Below, piece after piece: positions 51,647 through 60,944 of a DNA stretch of 64,000 nucleotides (position 1 is the first letter of the stretch; the number at the start of each line of letters is the position of its first letter). The translations under genes and the position numbers were made by a program. The stretch is from positions 4,216,001 to 4,280,000 of the forward strand of contig OZ244777.1 in NCBI GenBank assembly GCA_965219495.1, written 5' to 3'. The notes beneath the pieces are model-generated. The model saw only the letters and a list, made by a program, of their open reading frames with translations. It was not told the origin of the DNA and made no database searches. The stretch comes from CAZPXZ01 sp965219495. Lineage in GTDB: Bacteria; Pseudomonadota; Alphaproteobacteria; Rhodobacterales; CAZPXZ01.

Positions 51647-53740
51647 ATGTCGCGCGAATTTCCCCTGCACTGCTACCGAAACTTCGGGATCATGGCGCAT
51701 ATCGACGCCGGCAAGACCACGACGACGGAGCGAATCCTCTTCTATACGGGCCGCTCCCACAAGATGGGTGAAGTGCATGACGGCGCCGCCACCATGGACT
51801 GGATGGCGCAGGAACAGGAGCGCGGCATCACCATCACCTCGGCCGCCACCACCTGTTTCTGGCCGGGCCGCGACGGCGAGCTTCGGCGGCTCAACATCAT
51901 CGACACCCCCGGGCACGTCGATTTCACCATCGAGGTGGAGCGCTCGCTGCGGGTGCTGGATGGGTCGGTGTGCGTGCTCGACGCCCATGCGGGGGTGGAG
52001 CCGCAGACCGAAACCGTCTGGCGCCAGGCCGATCGCTACCGGGTTCCGCGCATCGTCCTCGTGAACAAGATGGACAAGGTCGGGGCCGACTTCGATCACT
52101 GCCTGAAGATGATCCGGAGCCGCACCGGCGCAACGCCGATTCCCATGCAGATTCCGATCGGCAGCGAGGGCGGCTTCTCCGGCGTCATTGATCTGGTCAC
52201 CATGCGGGCGCTGATCTGGCTCGAAGAGACGCTTGGCGCAAAATACGTTGAGCGCGGCATTCCACGGGAACTCGAGCGCGCCGCGGCCGCGGCGCGCGCA
52301 CGTATGATCGAACTCGCGGTCGAGCAGGATGAGGCGGCGCTCGAGGCCTATCTGGACGGCGTCGAACCGGACGAAGAAACGCTGCGGGGCCTGGTTCGGA
52401 AGGGAACGCTGGCCATGGCGTTCGTGCCGGTCTTTGCGGGGTCCGCTTTCAAGAACAAGGGCGTGCAGCCGGTGCTGGATGCGGTGATCGATTACCTGCC
52501 GAGTCCGCTGGATGTGGGAGCCGTGCGGGGCTTTGCGCCCGACAAGGCGGCGCGCGCGGTGCTGCGGAGGCCCGAACGTTCGGAGCCGTTATCCGCCCTC
52601 GCGTTCAAGATCATGAACGATTCCTTTGTCGGGTCGTTGACGTTTGCGCGGGTCTACTCGGGCGTCCTCAAGCGCGGGGAAAGCCTCCTGAATGCGACCA
52701 AGGGCAAGCGCGAGCGGGTCGGCCGCATGCTGATGATGCATGCCAACTCCCGCGAGGACATCGACGTGGCGAAGGCGGGCGACATCGTGGCGCTGGCGGG
52801 GCTCAAGGAAACCACCACCGGCGACACGCTGGCGGATCTGGCATCCCCCGTCGTGCTCGAAGCGATCGATTTTCCGGATCCGGTCATCGAGATCGCGGTG
52901 GAGCCGAGGACCAAGACCGACCAGGAAAGGATGTCGCTGGCGCTGCAGCGCCTGGCCGCCGAGGATCCGTCCTTCCAGATCGCCGTTGACGAAGAGTCCG
53001 GCCAGACGATCATGAAAGGCATGGGCGAGCTTCACCTCGACATCCTCGTGGACCGCCTGAGGCGGGAGTTCCGCGTCGAAGCCAATATCGGCGCGCCGCA
53101 GGTGGCCTACAGGGAAACCGTGACCCGGAACGCGGAAATCGACTACACGCACAAGAAACAGACCGGGGGCGCGGGGCAGTTCGCCCGCGTCAAGCTCCAG
53201 ATCGAAGCGACGAAAGCCGGCGAGGGGTTCACGTTCGAAAGCCGCGTCGTCGGCGGCGCGGTGCCGAAGGAATACATCCCCGGCGTGGAGAAGGGCATCC
53301 GCTCGGTCATGGAATCCGGCGTGCTTGCGGGGTTTCCGGTGATCGACGTGCGGGTGATTCTGGTCGATGGCGCCCACCACGACGTGGATTCTTCGGCGCT
53401 CGCTTTCGAAATCGCGGGAAGAGCGGCGGCGCGGGAAGGTCTGCGCAAGGCGGGCGCGCGGCTCCTGGAGCCGGTGATGCAGGTCGAAGTGGTGGCGCCG
53501 GACGAGTATCTCGGCGAGATCATGGGCGACCTCAATGCGCGGCGGGGACAAATCCAGGGTTCGGATACGCGCGGGGTGGCGACCGCGGTCCGGTCCTTTG
53601 TGCCGCTCGCCAACATGTTCGGTTACGTCAACACGCTGCGGTCCATGTCGCAGGGCCGGGCGCTCTTTACCATGGAGTTCGATCACTACGACAGCGTTCC
53701 GCAGAACGTGGCTGACGAAATCCAGGCTTGTTACGCCTGA
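51647..53740 (+). CDS. fusA: Elongation factor G
   Basis: A 697-residue translocase GTPase. The start at 51647 follows rpsG by 19 bp. G motifs are AHIDAGKTTTTERILFYTGR (G1), RGITITSAAT (G2), DTPGHVDFT (G3) and NKMDKVGAD (G4). Domain IV includes YIPGVEKGIRSVMESGVLAG, and GYVNTLRSMSQGRALFTMEF is near the end. The full five-domain length is kept. Confidence 0.96.
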   Translation: MSREFPLHCYRNFGIMAHIDAGKTTTTERILFYTGRSHKMGEVHDGAATMDWMAQEQERGITITSAATTCFWPGRDGELRRLNIIDTPGHVDFTIEVERSLRVLDGSVCVLDAHAGVEPQTETVWRQADRYRVPRIVLVNKMDKVGADFDHCLKMIRSRTGATPIPMQIPIGSEGGFSGVIDLVTMRALIWLEETLGAKYVERGIPRELERAAAAARARMIELAVEQDEAALEAYLDGVEPDEETLRGLVRKGTLAMAFVPVFAGSAFKNKGVQPVLDAVIDYLPSPLDVGAVRGFAPDKAARAVLRRPERSEPLSALAFKIMNDSFVGSLTFARVYSGVLKRGESLLNATKGKRERVGRMLMMHANSREDIDVAKAGDIVALAGLKETTTGDTLADLASPVVLEAIDFPDPVIEIAVEPRTKTDQERMSLALQRLAAEDPSFQIAVDEESGQTIMKGMGELHLDILVDRLRREFRVEANIGAPQVAYRETVTRNAEIDYTHKKQTGGAGQFARVKLQIEATKAGEGFTFESRVVGGAVPKEYIPGVEKGIRSVMESGVLAGFPVIDVRVILVDGAHHDVDSSALAFEIAGRAAAREGLRKAGARLLEPVMQVEVVAPDEYLGEIMGDLNARRGQIQGSDTRGVATAVRSFVPLANMFGYVNTLRSMSQGRALFTMEFDHYDSVPQNVADEIQACYA

Positions 53741-53803
53741 CAGGGGGTGCGACTGCGCGGGGGTGGTAGCTTTCGCGATTCGGAATGACGGGAGAAAAAG
53801 AGG

Positions 53804-54994
53804 ATGGCAAAGGAAAAATTCGACCGCACGAAGCCGCACGTGAATGTAGGCACCATCGGGCACGTGGACCACGGCAAGACGACGCTGACGGCCGCAATCA
53901 CCATGGTCCTCGCAGAATTCGGACAGGCAGAAGTACAGGACTACGACCAGATCGACAACGCGCCGGAAGAAAAGGAGCGCGGAATCACCATCGCCACGGC
54001 GCATGTCGAGTACGAGACCTCGAACCGGCATTACGCGCATGTCGACTGCCCCGGGCACGCCGACTACATCAAGAACATGATCACCGGCGCGGCGCAGATG
54101 GACGGGGCGATTCTGGTTGTCTCCGCCGCCGACGGCCCGATGCCGCAGACCCGCGAGCACATCCTGCTGGCTCGGCAGGTCGGGGTTCCCGCGCTGGTGG
54201 TGTACCTGAACAAGGTCGACCAGCTGGACGATCCCGAACTGCTGGAACTCGTGGAGCTGGAACTTCGCGAACTCCTGAGCGCCTACAATTTCCCGGGCGA
54301 CGAAATCCCCATCGTTACCGGCTCCGCCCTCGCCGCCATCGAAGGGCGGGACGAGGAAGTCGGCAAGCAGTCGGTGCTGAAGCTGATGGAGGCGATCGAC
54401 ACCTATATCCCGGTGCCGGAGCGCCCGATGGATCAGCCCTTCCTGATGCCGGTCGAAGACGTGTTCTCGATTTCCGGGCGCGGCACCGTCGCCACCGGCA
54501 GGATCGAGCGCGGTATCGTCAAGATCGGCGACGAGGTCGAAATCGTCGGCATCCGCAGGACGTCCAAGACCACCATCACCGGGGTGGAAATGTTCCGCAA
54601 GCTGCTTGACCGGGGAGAAGCGGGAGACAATGTCGGCGTCCTGCTGAGGGGCGTGGACAAGGACGGGGTCGAGCGGGGCCAGGTGATCGTGAAGCCGGCC
54701 TCCGTCACGCCGCACACCAAGTTCGAAGCCGAAGCCTATGTGCTGACGAAGGAAGAGGGAGGACGCCATACGCCGTTCTTCGCGAACTACCGGCCGCAGT
54801 TCTACTTCCGAACGACGGACGTGACCGGCACCATCGCGCTGCCCGAAGGCACCGAGATGGTGATGCCGGGCGACAATATCCAGATGACCATCGATCTCAT
54901 CAACCCGATCGCCATGGAGGAACAGTTGCGTTTCGCCATCCGCGAGGGCGGCCGGACGGTGGGCGCCGGGGTGGTGACCAAGGTTCTCGCCTGA
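53804..54994 (+). CDS. tuf: Elongation factor Tu
   Basis: A 396-residue EF-Tu with GHVDHGKTTLTAAITMVLAE (G1), RGITIATAHVEYET (G2), DCPGHADYIKNMI (G3) and NKVDQLDD (G4), domain II GRGTVATGRIERGIVKIGDE, and the C-terminal REGGRTVGAGVVTKVL. It delivers aminoacyl-tRNA to the ribosome. It closes the str operon and abuts rpsJ, so str and S10 genes run together. Confidence 0.97.
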   Translation: MAKEKFDRTKPHVNVGTIGHVDHGKTTLTAAITMVLAEFGQAEVQDYDQIDNAPEEKERGITIATAHVEYETSNRHYAHVDCPGHADYIKNMITGAAQMDGAILVVSAADGPMPQTREHILLARQVGVPALVVYLNKVDQLDDPELLELVELELRELLSAYNFPGDEIPIVTGSALAAIEGRDEEVGKQSVLKLMEAIDTYIPVPERPMDQPFLMPVEDVFSISGRGTVATGRIERGIVKIGDEVEIVGIRRTSKTTITGVEMFRKLLDRGEAGDNVGVLLRGVDKDGVERGQVIVKPASVTPHTKFEAEAYVLTKEEGGRHTPFFANYRPQFYFRTTDVTGTIALPEGTEMVMPGDNIQMTIDLINPIAMEEQLRFAIREGGRTVGAGVVTKVLA

Positions 54995-55024
54995 TCGGCG
55001 GGCGGTGGGGCGAAAGGACGGGCC

Positions 55025-55336
55025 ATGCAGATCCAGCAGAACATTCGAATCCGCCTGAGGGCGTATGACCACCGGGTGCTCGACGGGTCGGCCCGCGAAA
55101 TCGTGGAAACCGCGCGGCGCACCGGCGCCATCGTGCGGGGTCCGATACCCTTGCCGACCAAGATCGAGAAGTACACGGTCCTGCGCGGCCCGCATATCGA
55201 CAAGAAAAGCCGCGAACAGTTCGAGATCCGCACCCACAAGCGCATGCTCGACATCATCGATCCTTCCCCGCAGACGGTGGACGCGCTGATGCGTCTGGAT
55301 CTCGCGGCCGGCGTCGACGTGCAAATCAAGCTCTAG
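55025..55336 (+). CDS. rpsJ: 30S ribosomal protein S10
   Basis: A 103-residue S10 (RIRLRAYDHRVLDGSAREIV, GPIPLPTKIEKYTVLRGPHI, HKRMLDIIDPSPQTVDALM). It also partners NusG/NusB in antitermination. It is the first S10-operon gene, 30 bp after tuf. Confidence 0.96.
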   Translation: MQIQQNIRIRLRAYDHRVLDGSAREIVETARRTGAIVRGPIPLPTKIEKYTVLRGPHIDKKSREQFEIRTHKRMLDIIDPSPQTVDALMRLDLAAGVDVQIKL

Positions 55337-55346
55337 GAGCGGCACG

Positions 55347-56147
55347 ATGCGGACAGGAGCCATCGCGCGCAAGCTGGGAATGACCCGGATCTTCCGGGAG
55401 GACGGCCGGGCGGTCCCGGTCACCGTCCTGCACATGGAGGAACTCCAGGTGGTTCAGCGGCGCGAGCGGGGCCGGGACGGCTATGCGGCGGTCCAGTTGG
55501 GCGCCGGCAAGGCGAAGCCGAAGCGGACTTCGGCCGCGATGCGCGGCCATTTCGCGCGCGCCGGGGTCGCGCCGAAGCGGCGCCTGGCGGAATTCCGGGT
55601 GCCGGAGGAAAACCTGCTCGAGCCGGGCGTCTCGATCACCGCCGATCACTTCGCGGTGGGGCAGTTTGTCGACGTGTCCGGCACCTCCGTTGGCAAGGGG
55701 TTCGCCGGGGCCATAAAGCGGCACGGCTTTTCGGGGCTCGGGGCGTCCCACGGCGTATCGGTGGCCCACCGTTCGCTTGGTTCCACCGGACAGTGCCAGG
55801 ATCCCGGAAAGGTGTTCAAGGGCAAGAAGATGCCCGGCCAGATGGGCGGGAACACGGTGACCGTGCAGAACCTCGAAGTCGTCCAGGCCGACGCGGGCCG
55901 GGGCATCCTGATGGTCCGCGGGGCGGTTCCCGGAGCCCAGGGCGGCTGGGTTACGGTGCGCGATGCGCTGAAGAAGCCGCCGCCAGACCTGCCTCCCGGC
56001 CCGGTGAAGGCCAAGGAGGCGGGCGGGGGCCCGGCAGAGCCGGATCCGGAAGGCGAAAGCGCCGTTGCCGCCGAAGACCACGCCGGAGAGGCGCCTTCGC
56101 CCGACGCGGCGGCGGGCGCAAGCCCGGACGGGGACGGGCAATCATGA
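55347..56147 (+). CDS. rplC: 50S ribosomal protein L3 with acidic C-terminal tail
   Basis: A 266-residue L3. The core ends around VTVRDALKKPPPDLP, with GQCQDPGKVFKGKKMPGQMG typical of L3. About 45 residues then follow, rich in Glu, Gly, Ala and Pro, longer than in E. coli (209 residues). Its stop overlaps the rplD start in ATGA. Confidence 0.95.
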   Translation: MRTGAIARKLGMTRIFREDGRAVPVTVLHMEELQVVQRRERGRDGYAAVQLGAGKAKPKRTSAAMRGHFARAGVAPKRRLAEFRVPEENLLEPGVSITADHFAVGQFVDVSGTSVGKGFAGAIKRHGFSGLGASHGVSVAHRSLGSTGQCQDPGKVFKGKKMPGQMGGNTVTVQNLEVVQADAGRGILMVRGAVPGAQGGWVTVRDALKKPPPDLPPGPVKAKEAGGGPAEPDPEGESAVAAEDHAGEAPSPDAAAGASPDGDGQS

Positions 56148-56764
56148 AAGCCGATCTCTGCAAGCTCGAACCTGGCGAGAGCAGCCACATCGAACTCGAC
56201 GATGCGGTGTTCGGCGTCGAGGTGCGCCCGGACATTCTGCAGCGGGTCGTGCGCTGGCAGCTCGCCGGGCGCCAGGCCGGAACCCACAAGGTCAAGGACC
56301 GCAGCGAGGTGTCGTATTCGAAGCGCAAGATCTACCGCCAGAAACGATCCGGACGCGCGCGCCACGGCGCCCCTTCCGTCGGATTATTCCGCCATGGCGG
56401 GGTTTACGGCGGTCCGGTCCCGCGTTCGCACGCGCATGGCTTGCCCAAGAGGCTCCGGCGCCTCGGACTTCGGATGGCGCTTTCCGCGAAGGCGGCGAGC
56501 GGCGACCTGATGGTGCTGGAAGACCTGGCGCTCGAAGAGGGACGGAGCCGCCTCTTGCGGAAGAGCACGGTGCAGCCCGGGCGAAAGGGCGTCCTGGTGA
56601 TCGGCGGCGCGACGCTGGACGAGAATTTCGTTCGCGCGGCGCAGAACCTGCCGCGCCTCGACGTGCTGCCGAGCGTCGGCGCGAATGCCTACGATATTCT
56701 GCGCCGCGGAAGGCTGGTGCTGACCCGGGACGCGGTTCGCGATCTGGAGGCGCGGCTTCGATGA
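56144..56764 (+). CDS. rplD: 50S ribosomal protein L4
   Basis: A 206-residue L4: LQRVVRWQLAGRQAGTHKVK, SGRARHGAPSVGLFRHGGVY and GGPVPRSHAHGLPKRLRRLG. L4 lines the exit tunnel and in enterics also regulates the S10 operon. It overlaps both neighbours by 4 bp. Confidence 0.95.
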   Translation: MKADLCKLEPGESSHIELDDAVFGVEVRPDILQRVVRWQLAGRQAGTHKVKDRSEVSYSKRKIYRQKRSGRARHGAPSVGLFRHGGVYGGPVPRSHAHGLPKRLRRLGLRMALSAKAASGDLMVLEDLALEEGRSRLLRKSTVQPGRKGVLVIGGATLDENFVRAAQNLPRLDVLPSVGANAYDILRRGRLVLTRDAVRDLEARLR

Positions 56765-57057
56765 GCGCGGAACCACGCCATTACGATATCCTGCGCAGGC
56801 CGGTGATCACGGAGAAGTCCACCAACCTGTCGGAGAACAACGCGCTGGTGTTCGAGGTCGCGATGGGCGCCGGCAAGCCCGAAATCCGCGAGGCCGTCGA
56901 GCAGGTGTTCGGCGTGAAAGTGAGGCGGGTCAACACCTTGATCCGCAAGGGAAAGCGCAAGCGCTTCCGGGGAACCCTCGGGCGCTGCCGAAACTGGAAG
57001 AAGGCGGTGGTGACCCTGGAAGAGGGCCACTCCATCGACTTCTCGTCGAAGTTGTAG
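56761..57057 (+). CDS. rplW: 50S ribosomal protein L23
   Basis: A 98-residue L23 (RHYDILRRPVITEKSTNLSE, FGVKVRRVNTLIRKGKRKRF). It lies at the tunnel exit and docks SRP and trigger factor. It overlaps rplD by 4 bp. Confidence 0.95.
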   Translation: MSAEPRHYDILRRPVITEKSTNLSENNALVFEVAMGAGKPEIREAVEQVFGVKVRRVNTLIRKGKRKRFRGTLGRCRNWKKAVVTLEEGHSIDFSSKL

Positions 57058-57069
57058 GGGATCCGGGCA

Positions 57070-57924
57070 ATGGCGCTTCGCACCTACAAGCCGACGACCT
57101 CGAGCCAGCGCGGCCTCGTGCTGGTCGACCGCTCCGACCTCTGGAACGGGCGCCCGGAAAAGCGCCTGGTGGAAGGCCTGCCTTCGAAGGGCGGACGCAA
57201 CAACGTCGGAAGAATGACCATGCGGCGCCGCGGGGGAGGGGCCAAGCGGCTCTACAGGATCATCGATTTCCGGCGCACCCGGTTCGACGATCCCGCAACC
57301 GTGCTGCGCCTGGAATACGATCCGGGGCGGACCGCCTTCATCGCGCTCCTGCGCTACGAGGACGGGACGCTGTCCTACATTCTGGCGCCGCAGCGCCTGA
57401 AGCCCGGGGACGTGGTGGTCTCGGGCAAGGAGGTGGATGTCAAGCCCGGCAACGCGATGCCGCTCCGCAGCATGCCGGTTGGCTCGATCGTTCACAACGT
57501 GGAAATGAAACCGGGCGGCGGCGGCAAGATCGCGCGCGCCGGGGGCACCTACGCGCAGTATGTCGGACGGGACGCCGGCTACGCCCAGCTTCGGCTGACC
57601 TCGGGCGAAATGCGCGTCGTGCGGCAGGAATGCATGGCGACCGTCGGCGCGGTATCCAATCCGGACAACGCCAACCGGAAGCTCGGAAAGGCGGGCCGGG
57701 CGCGGCATTTCGGCCGCCGGCCGGAAGTGCGCGGCGTCGCCATGAACCCGGTCGATCATCCGCATGGCGGCGGCGAGGGCCGGTCTTCCGGCGGCAGGCA
57801 TCCGGTGACCCCGTGGGGCAAGGTGACGAAGGGGCGCCGCACCCGGGGCAGCAAGCCTTCCGACAAGCTGATTCTGCGGAGCCGGCATCTCCGCCGCAAC
57901 CGGCGGCGCGGTCGCCGCGGATAG
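57070..57924 (+). CDS. rplB: 50S ribosomal protein L2
   Basis: A 284-residue L2: GRNNVGRMTMRRRGGGAKRL, SGKEVDVKPGNAMPLRSMPV and the peptidyl-transferase-proximal MNPVDHPHGGGEGRSSGGR histidine loop. Confidence 0.96.
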   Translation: MALRTYKPTTSSQRGLVLVDRSDLWNGRPEKRLVEGLPSKGGRNNVGRMTMRRRGGGAKRLYRIIDFRRTRFDDPATVLRLEYDPGRTAFIALLRYEDGTLSYILAPQRLKPGDVVVSGKEVDVKPGNAMPLRSMPVGSIVHNVEMKPGGGGKIARAGGTYAQYVGRDAGYAQLRLTSGEMRVVRQECMATVGAVSNPDNANRKLGKAGRARHFGRRPEVRGVAMNPVDHPHGGGEGRSSGGRHPVTPWGKVTKGRRTRGSKPSDKLILRSRHLRRNRRRGRRG

Positions 57925-57939
57925 CACGGGGGATTCGAA

Positions 57940-58218
57940 ATGGTGCGGTCAGTCTGGAAGGGTCCCTTCGTGGATTCGCATGTGCTCAAGAAGGCCGAGA
58001 AGGCGCACTCGGCGGGCAGCCGGCAGGTGATCCGGATCTGGTCCCGCCGGTCCACCATCCTGCCGCAGTTTGTCGGCCTGACCTTCGGCGTGCACAACGG
58101 CCGGAAGCACATTCCGGTGCGGGTGAACGAGGAAATGATTGGGCACAAATTCGGCGAGTTCGCCCCGACGCGGACCTTTACGGGACACAGCGGGGACAAG
58201 AAGGCGAGGCGGGTGTAG
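57940..58218 (+). CDS. rpsS: 30S ribosomal protein S19
   Basis: A 92-residue S19 with SVWKGPFVDSHVLKKAEKA and HKFGEFAPTRTFTGHSGDKK. Confidence 0.96.
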   Translation: MVRSVWKGPFVDSHVLKKAEKAHSAGSRQVIRIWSRRSTILPQFVGLTFGVHNGRKHIPVRVNEEMIGHKFGEFAPTRTFTGHSGDKKARRV

Positions 58219-58222
58219 CGTC

Positions 58223-58609
58223 ATGGCGGGAGAGGGCAGAACGGAGGCCGGCAACGCGGCGACGGCGCGCGCGGTGGGCCGCATGCTTCGCGTCAGTCCG
58301 CGCAAGCTGAACCTGGTGGTTCGCGAAATCCGCGGCCAGCCCGTTCAACAGGCGCATATGCGGCTGGCGGGTTCCCGCAGGCGGATTGCCGAATCGGTAC
58401 GGAAAGTGCTGGACTCGGCGGTCGCCAACGCCGAATCGAACCACGGAATGAACGTCGACCAGCTCGTGGTCGCCGAGGCCTGGGTCGGCAAGAACCTCAC
58501 GCTGCGGCGGGGGCGCGCCCGGGCGCGCGGGCGGTACGGTCCGATCCGCAAACCGTTCAGCCAGGTCACCATTCTCCTCGCGGAGGAGAGCGAGGCGGAG
58601 GACAAATGA
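58223..58609 (+). CDS. rplV: 50S ribosomal protein L22
   Basis: A 128-residue L22 with VGRMLRVSPRKLNLVVREIR and the C-terminal tunnel hairpin RGRARARGRYGPIRKPFSQV. The start at 58223 follows rpsS by 4 bp. Confidence 0.95.
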   Translation: MAGEGRTEAGNAATARAVGRMLRVSPRKLNLVVREIRGQPVQQAHMRLAGSRRRIAESVRKVLDSAVANAESNHGMNVDQLVVAEAWVGKNLTLRRGRARARGRYGPIRKPFSQVTILLAEESEAEDK

Positions 58610-59343
58610 TGGGTCAGAAGGTCAACCCGATCGGGCTGCGGCTGGGAGTGAACCGCACCTGGGAGTCGCGCTGGTACGCCGACTCGGGCACGTATGGCGA
58701 ACTGCTTCACGAGGACCTGCAGATCCGCAAGCTGGTTCGCGACCACATGCAGAGCCTGGGACGCAAGGGCGGAACGCGCCGGGGCGGCGGCCGCGACCCG
58801 GCGATTTCACGCATCGTCATCGAGCGTCCGCACAAGAAATGCCGCGTCACCATTCATACGGCGAGGCCGGGCATCATCATCGGGCAGGGCGGCGAAACCA
58901 TCGAGAAACTCCGCAAGAAGCTCGCCAAGATCACCAACGCCGAAACCCATCTCGACCTGGTGGAGGTCCGTCGACCCGAGACCGATGCGCGGCTCGTCGT
59001 GGAGAATGTCGTGCAGCAGCTCGAGGCGCGGGCGTCGTTCCGGCGCGCGATGCGCCGCGCGGTCCAGAACGCCATGCGGATGGGCGTGGAAGGAATTCGG
59101 GTAGGCATCGCCGGCCGCCTCGGCGGCGCCGAGATCGCCCGCAAGGAGTGGCACCGGGAGGGGCGCGTTCCGTTGCACACGCTGCGCGCGGATATCGACT
59201 ACGCCGCCGCCGATGCCCATACGGCTTACGGCGTGTGCGGCGTCAAGGTGTGGATTTTCAAGGGCGAAATCATGGAGCACGATCCGGGCGCGCGCGACCG
59301 GAGAATCGCCGAATTCGTCGAACGGCGTCCGGGCCGAAACTGA
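58606..59343 (+). CDS. rpsC: 30S ribosomal protein S3
   Basis: A 245-residue S3 (GQKVNPIGLRLGVNRTWESR, the KH motif IIIGQGGETIEKLRKKL, GVCGVKVWIFKGEIMEHDP). Two adjacent ATGs (58606 and 58609) are possible starts; the first overlaps the rplV stop. Confidence 0.96.
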   Translation: MMGQKVNPIGLRLGVNRTWESRWYADSGTYGELLHEDLQIRKLVRDHMQSLGRKGGTRRGGGRDPAISRIVIERPHKKCRVTIHTARPGIIIGQGGETIEKLRKKLAKITNAETHLDLVEVRRPETDARLVVENVVQQLEARASFRRAMRRAVQNAMRMGVEGIRVGIAGRLGGAEIARKEWHREGRVPLHTLRADIDYAAADAHTAYGVCGVKVWIFKGEIMEHDPGARDRRIAEFVERRPGRN

Positions 59344-59352
59344 GGTCGCGTC

Positions 59353-59763
59353 ATGTTGTTTCCCAACAGGCCCCGCTATCGCAAGGCGCACAAGGGACGG
59401 ATTCGCGGAGTCGCCAAGGGCGGAACGCGGCTCACCTTCGGCGCCTACGGGTTGAAGGCGGTGGAGCCGAACCGCATCACGTCGAACCAGATCGAGGCGG
59501 CGCGCCGCGCCATCAACCACCACATGCGGCGCCAGGGGCGCGTATGGATTCGGATCTTTCCGGACGTGCCGGTGTCCAAGAAGCCGACCGAGGTGCGCAT
59601 GGGAAAGGGCAAGGGATCCACGGAGTATTGGGCCGCCCGGGTCAAGCCGGGGCGCGTGATGTTCGAAGTCGACGGTGTCGCCGCGGCGGTGGCGAAGGAG
59701 GCCTTGCGCAAGGCCTCCATGAAGCTGCCGGTGCGGTGCCGCGTGATCGAGCGCGTGGAGTAG
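59353..59763 (+). CDS. rplP: 50S ribosomal protein L16
   Basis: A 136-residue L16 (MLFPNRPRYRKAHKGRIRGV, GRVWIRIFPDVPVSKKPTEV, RMGKGKGSTEYWAARVKPGR). Confidence 0.96.
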   Translation: MLFPNRPRYRKAHKGRIRGVAKGGTRLTFGAYGLKAVEPNRITSNQIEAARRAINHHMRRQGRVWIRIFPDVPVSKKPTEVRMGKGKGSTEYWAARVKPGRVMFEVDGVAAAVAKEALRKASMKLPVRCRVIERVE

Positions 59764-59772
59764 GAGAAGCCG

Positions 59773-59979
59773 ATGCGTGCCGCGGAACTGCGCCATATGT
59801 CGGAGGATGAACTCCGCGGGGAGATCGGGAAGTTGAAGCGGGAGCAGCTGAATCTCCGGTTTCAGCAGGCGGAAGGCGAGACGGCGGGGCTTGCGCGGAT
59901 GCGCGCTGCGCGCCGGGATGTGGCGCGCGCGATGACCGTGCTCGCCGAGAAACGCCGCGCGGGCGCGGAAGAGGCCTGA
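59773..59979 (+). CDS. rpmC: 50S ribosomal protein L29
   Basis: A 68-residue helical hairpin protein (LRHMSEDELRGEIGKLKREQ, LNLRFQQAEGE). Confidence 0.95.
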   Translation: MRAAELRHMSEDELRGEIGKLKREQLNLRFQQAEGETAGLARMRAARRDVARAMTVLAEKRRAGAEEA

Positions 59980-59991
59980 GGAGAGGGAACG

Positions 59992-60237
59992 ATGCCACGC
60001 CGAGTCCTGCAGGGCCGCGTCACCAGCGCGGCGAGCGAGAAAACCGTCACGGTGAGCGTGGAGCGGCGCTTCCGGCACCCGGCGCAACAGAAAATTATCC
60101 GGCGAAGAAAGAAGTACCGGGCGCACGATGCCGAGGGAACCGCAAGCGTTGGCGAAATGGTCCAAATTCGCGAATGCGCGCCGATCTCCCGCACCAAGCG
60201 CTGGGAAGTTCTTCCCGCGGACGGCGGAGAGGCGTGA
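59992..60237 (+). CDS. rpsQ: 30S ribosomal protein S17
   Basis: An 81-residue OB-fold protein (MPRRVLQGRVTSAASEKTVT, HDAEGTASVGEMVQIRECAP). Confidence 0.95.
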   Translation: MPRRVLQGRVTSAASEKTVTVSVERRFRHPAQQKIIRRRKKYRAHDAEGTASVGEMVQIRECAPISRTKRWEVLPADGGEA

Positions 60238-60246
60238 GGTGGCGTT

Positions 60247-60615
60247 ATGATCCAGATGCAGACGCAACTCGACGTTGCGGACAACTCGGGCGCGCGCAAG
60301 GTGCAGTGCATCAAGGTGCTCGGCGGCTCGCGCCGGCGGTTCGCGGGCGTCGGCGACATTATCGTGGTCTCGGTCAAGGAGGCCATTCCGCGCGGGCGCG
60401 TCCGCAAGGGGGATCTGCGCAAGGCGGTGATCGTGCGAACCGCCAAGGAAGTGCGTCGCGAGGATGGCACCGCGATCCGCTTCGACCGGAACGCCGCCGT
60501 GCTGCTGACCAACAATCTCGAACCCATCGGGACCCGCATTTTCGGGCCGGTTGTCCGCGAGTTGCGCGCCAAGAAGCTGATGCGCATCGTGTCGCTCGCT
60601 CCGGAGGTCCTCTGA
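60247..60615 (+). CDS. rplN: 50S ribosomal protein L14
   Basis: A 122-residue L14 (MIQMQTQLDVADNSGARKVQ, RNAAVLLTNNLEPIGTRIFG). It begins the spc-operon gene set. Confidence 0.96.
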   Translation: MIQMQTQLDVADNSGARKVQCIKVLGGSRRRFAGVGDIIVVSVKEAIPRGRVRKGDLRKAVIVRTAKEVRREDGTAIRFDRNAAVLLTNNLEPIGTRIFGPVVRELRAKKLMRIVSLAPEVL

Positions 60616-60617
60616 CG

Positions 60618-60944
60618 ATGGCGGCGAAGCTGAAAAAGGGCGACAGGGTGCACGTCATCGCGGGCCGGGACAAAGGCAAGACCGGTGAAATTACCCGGGT
60701 GTTTCCCGCCGAGCGCCGGGCGATCGTCGGCGGATTGAACCAGTCCGTGCGGCATCGGCGCGAGGCGCAGGGCAAGCCGGGTGGCCGCATCGCCCAGGAA
60801 TCGCCGATACACCTTTCGAATCTCATGCTGGCCGACCCGAAAGACGGCGCCCCGACGCGGGTCGGGTTTCGGCTGGAGACCGTGGACGGCAAGAACCGCA
60901 AGGTGCGGATCGCCAAGCGTTCGGGGGAGGCTGCCGATGGCTGA
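60618..60944 (+). CDS. rplX: 50S ribosomal protein L24
   Basis: A 108-residue KOW protein (LKKGDRVHVIAGRDKGKTGE). The ATG at 60618 is 2 bp after the rplN stop; its end overlaps rplE by 8 bp. Confidence 0.95.
   Translation: MAAKLKKGDRVHVIAGRDKGKTGEITRVFPAERRAIVGGLNQSVRHRREAQGKPGGRIAQESPIHLSNLMLADPKDGAPTRVGFRLETVDGKNRKVRIAKRSGEAADG

Noticed and set aside
52589..55435. 948-codon antisense frame across fusA, tuf and rpsJ
   Set aside because: Same reason: it is caused by codon bias on the opposite strand, with no ribosome-binding site or domain.
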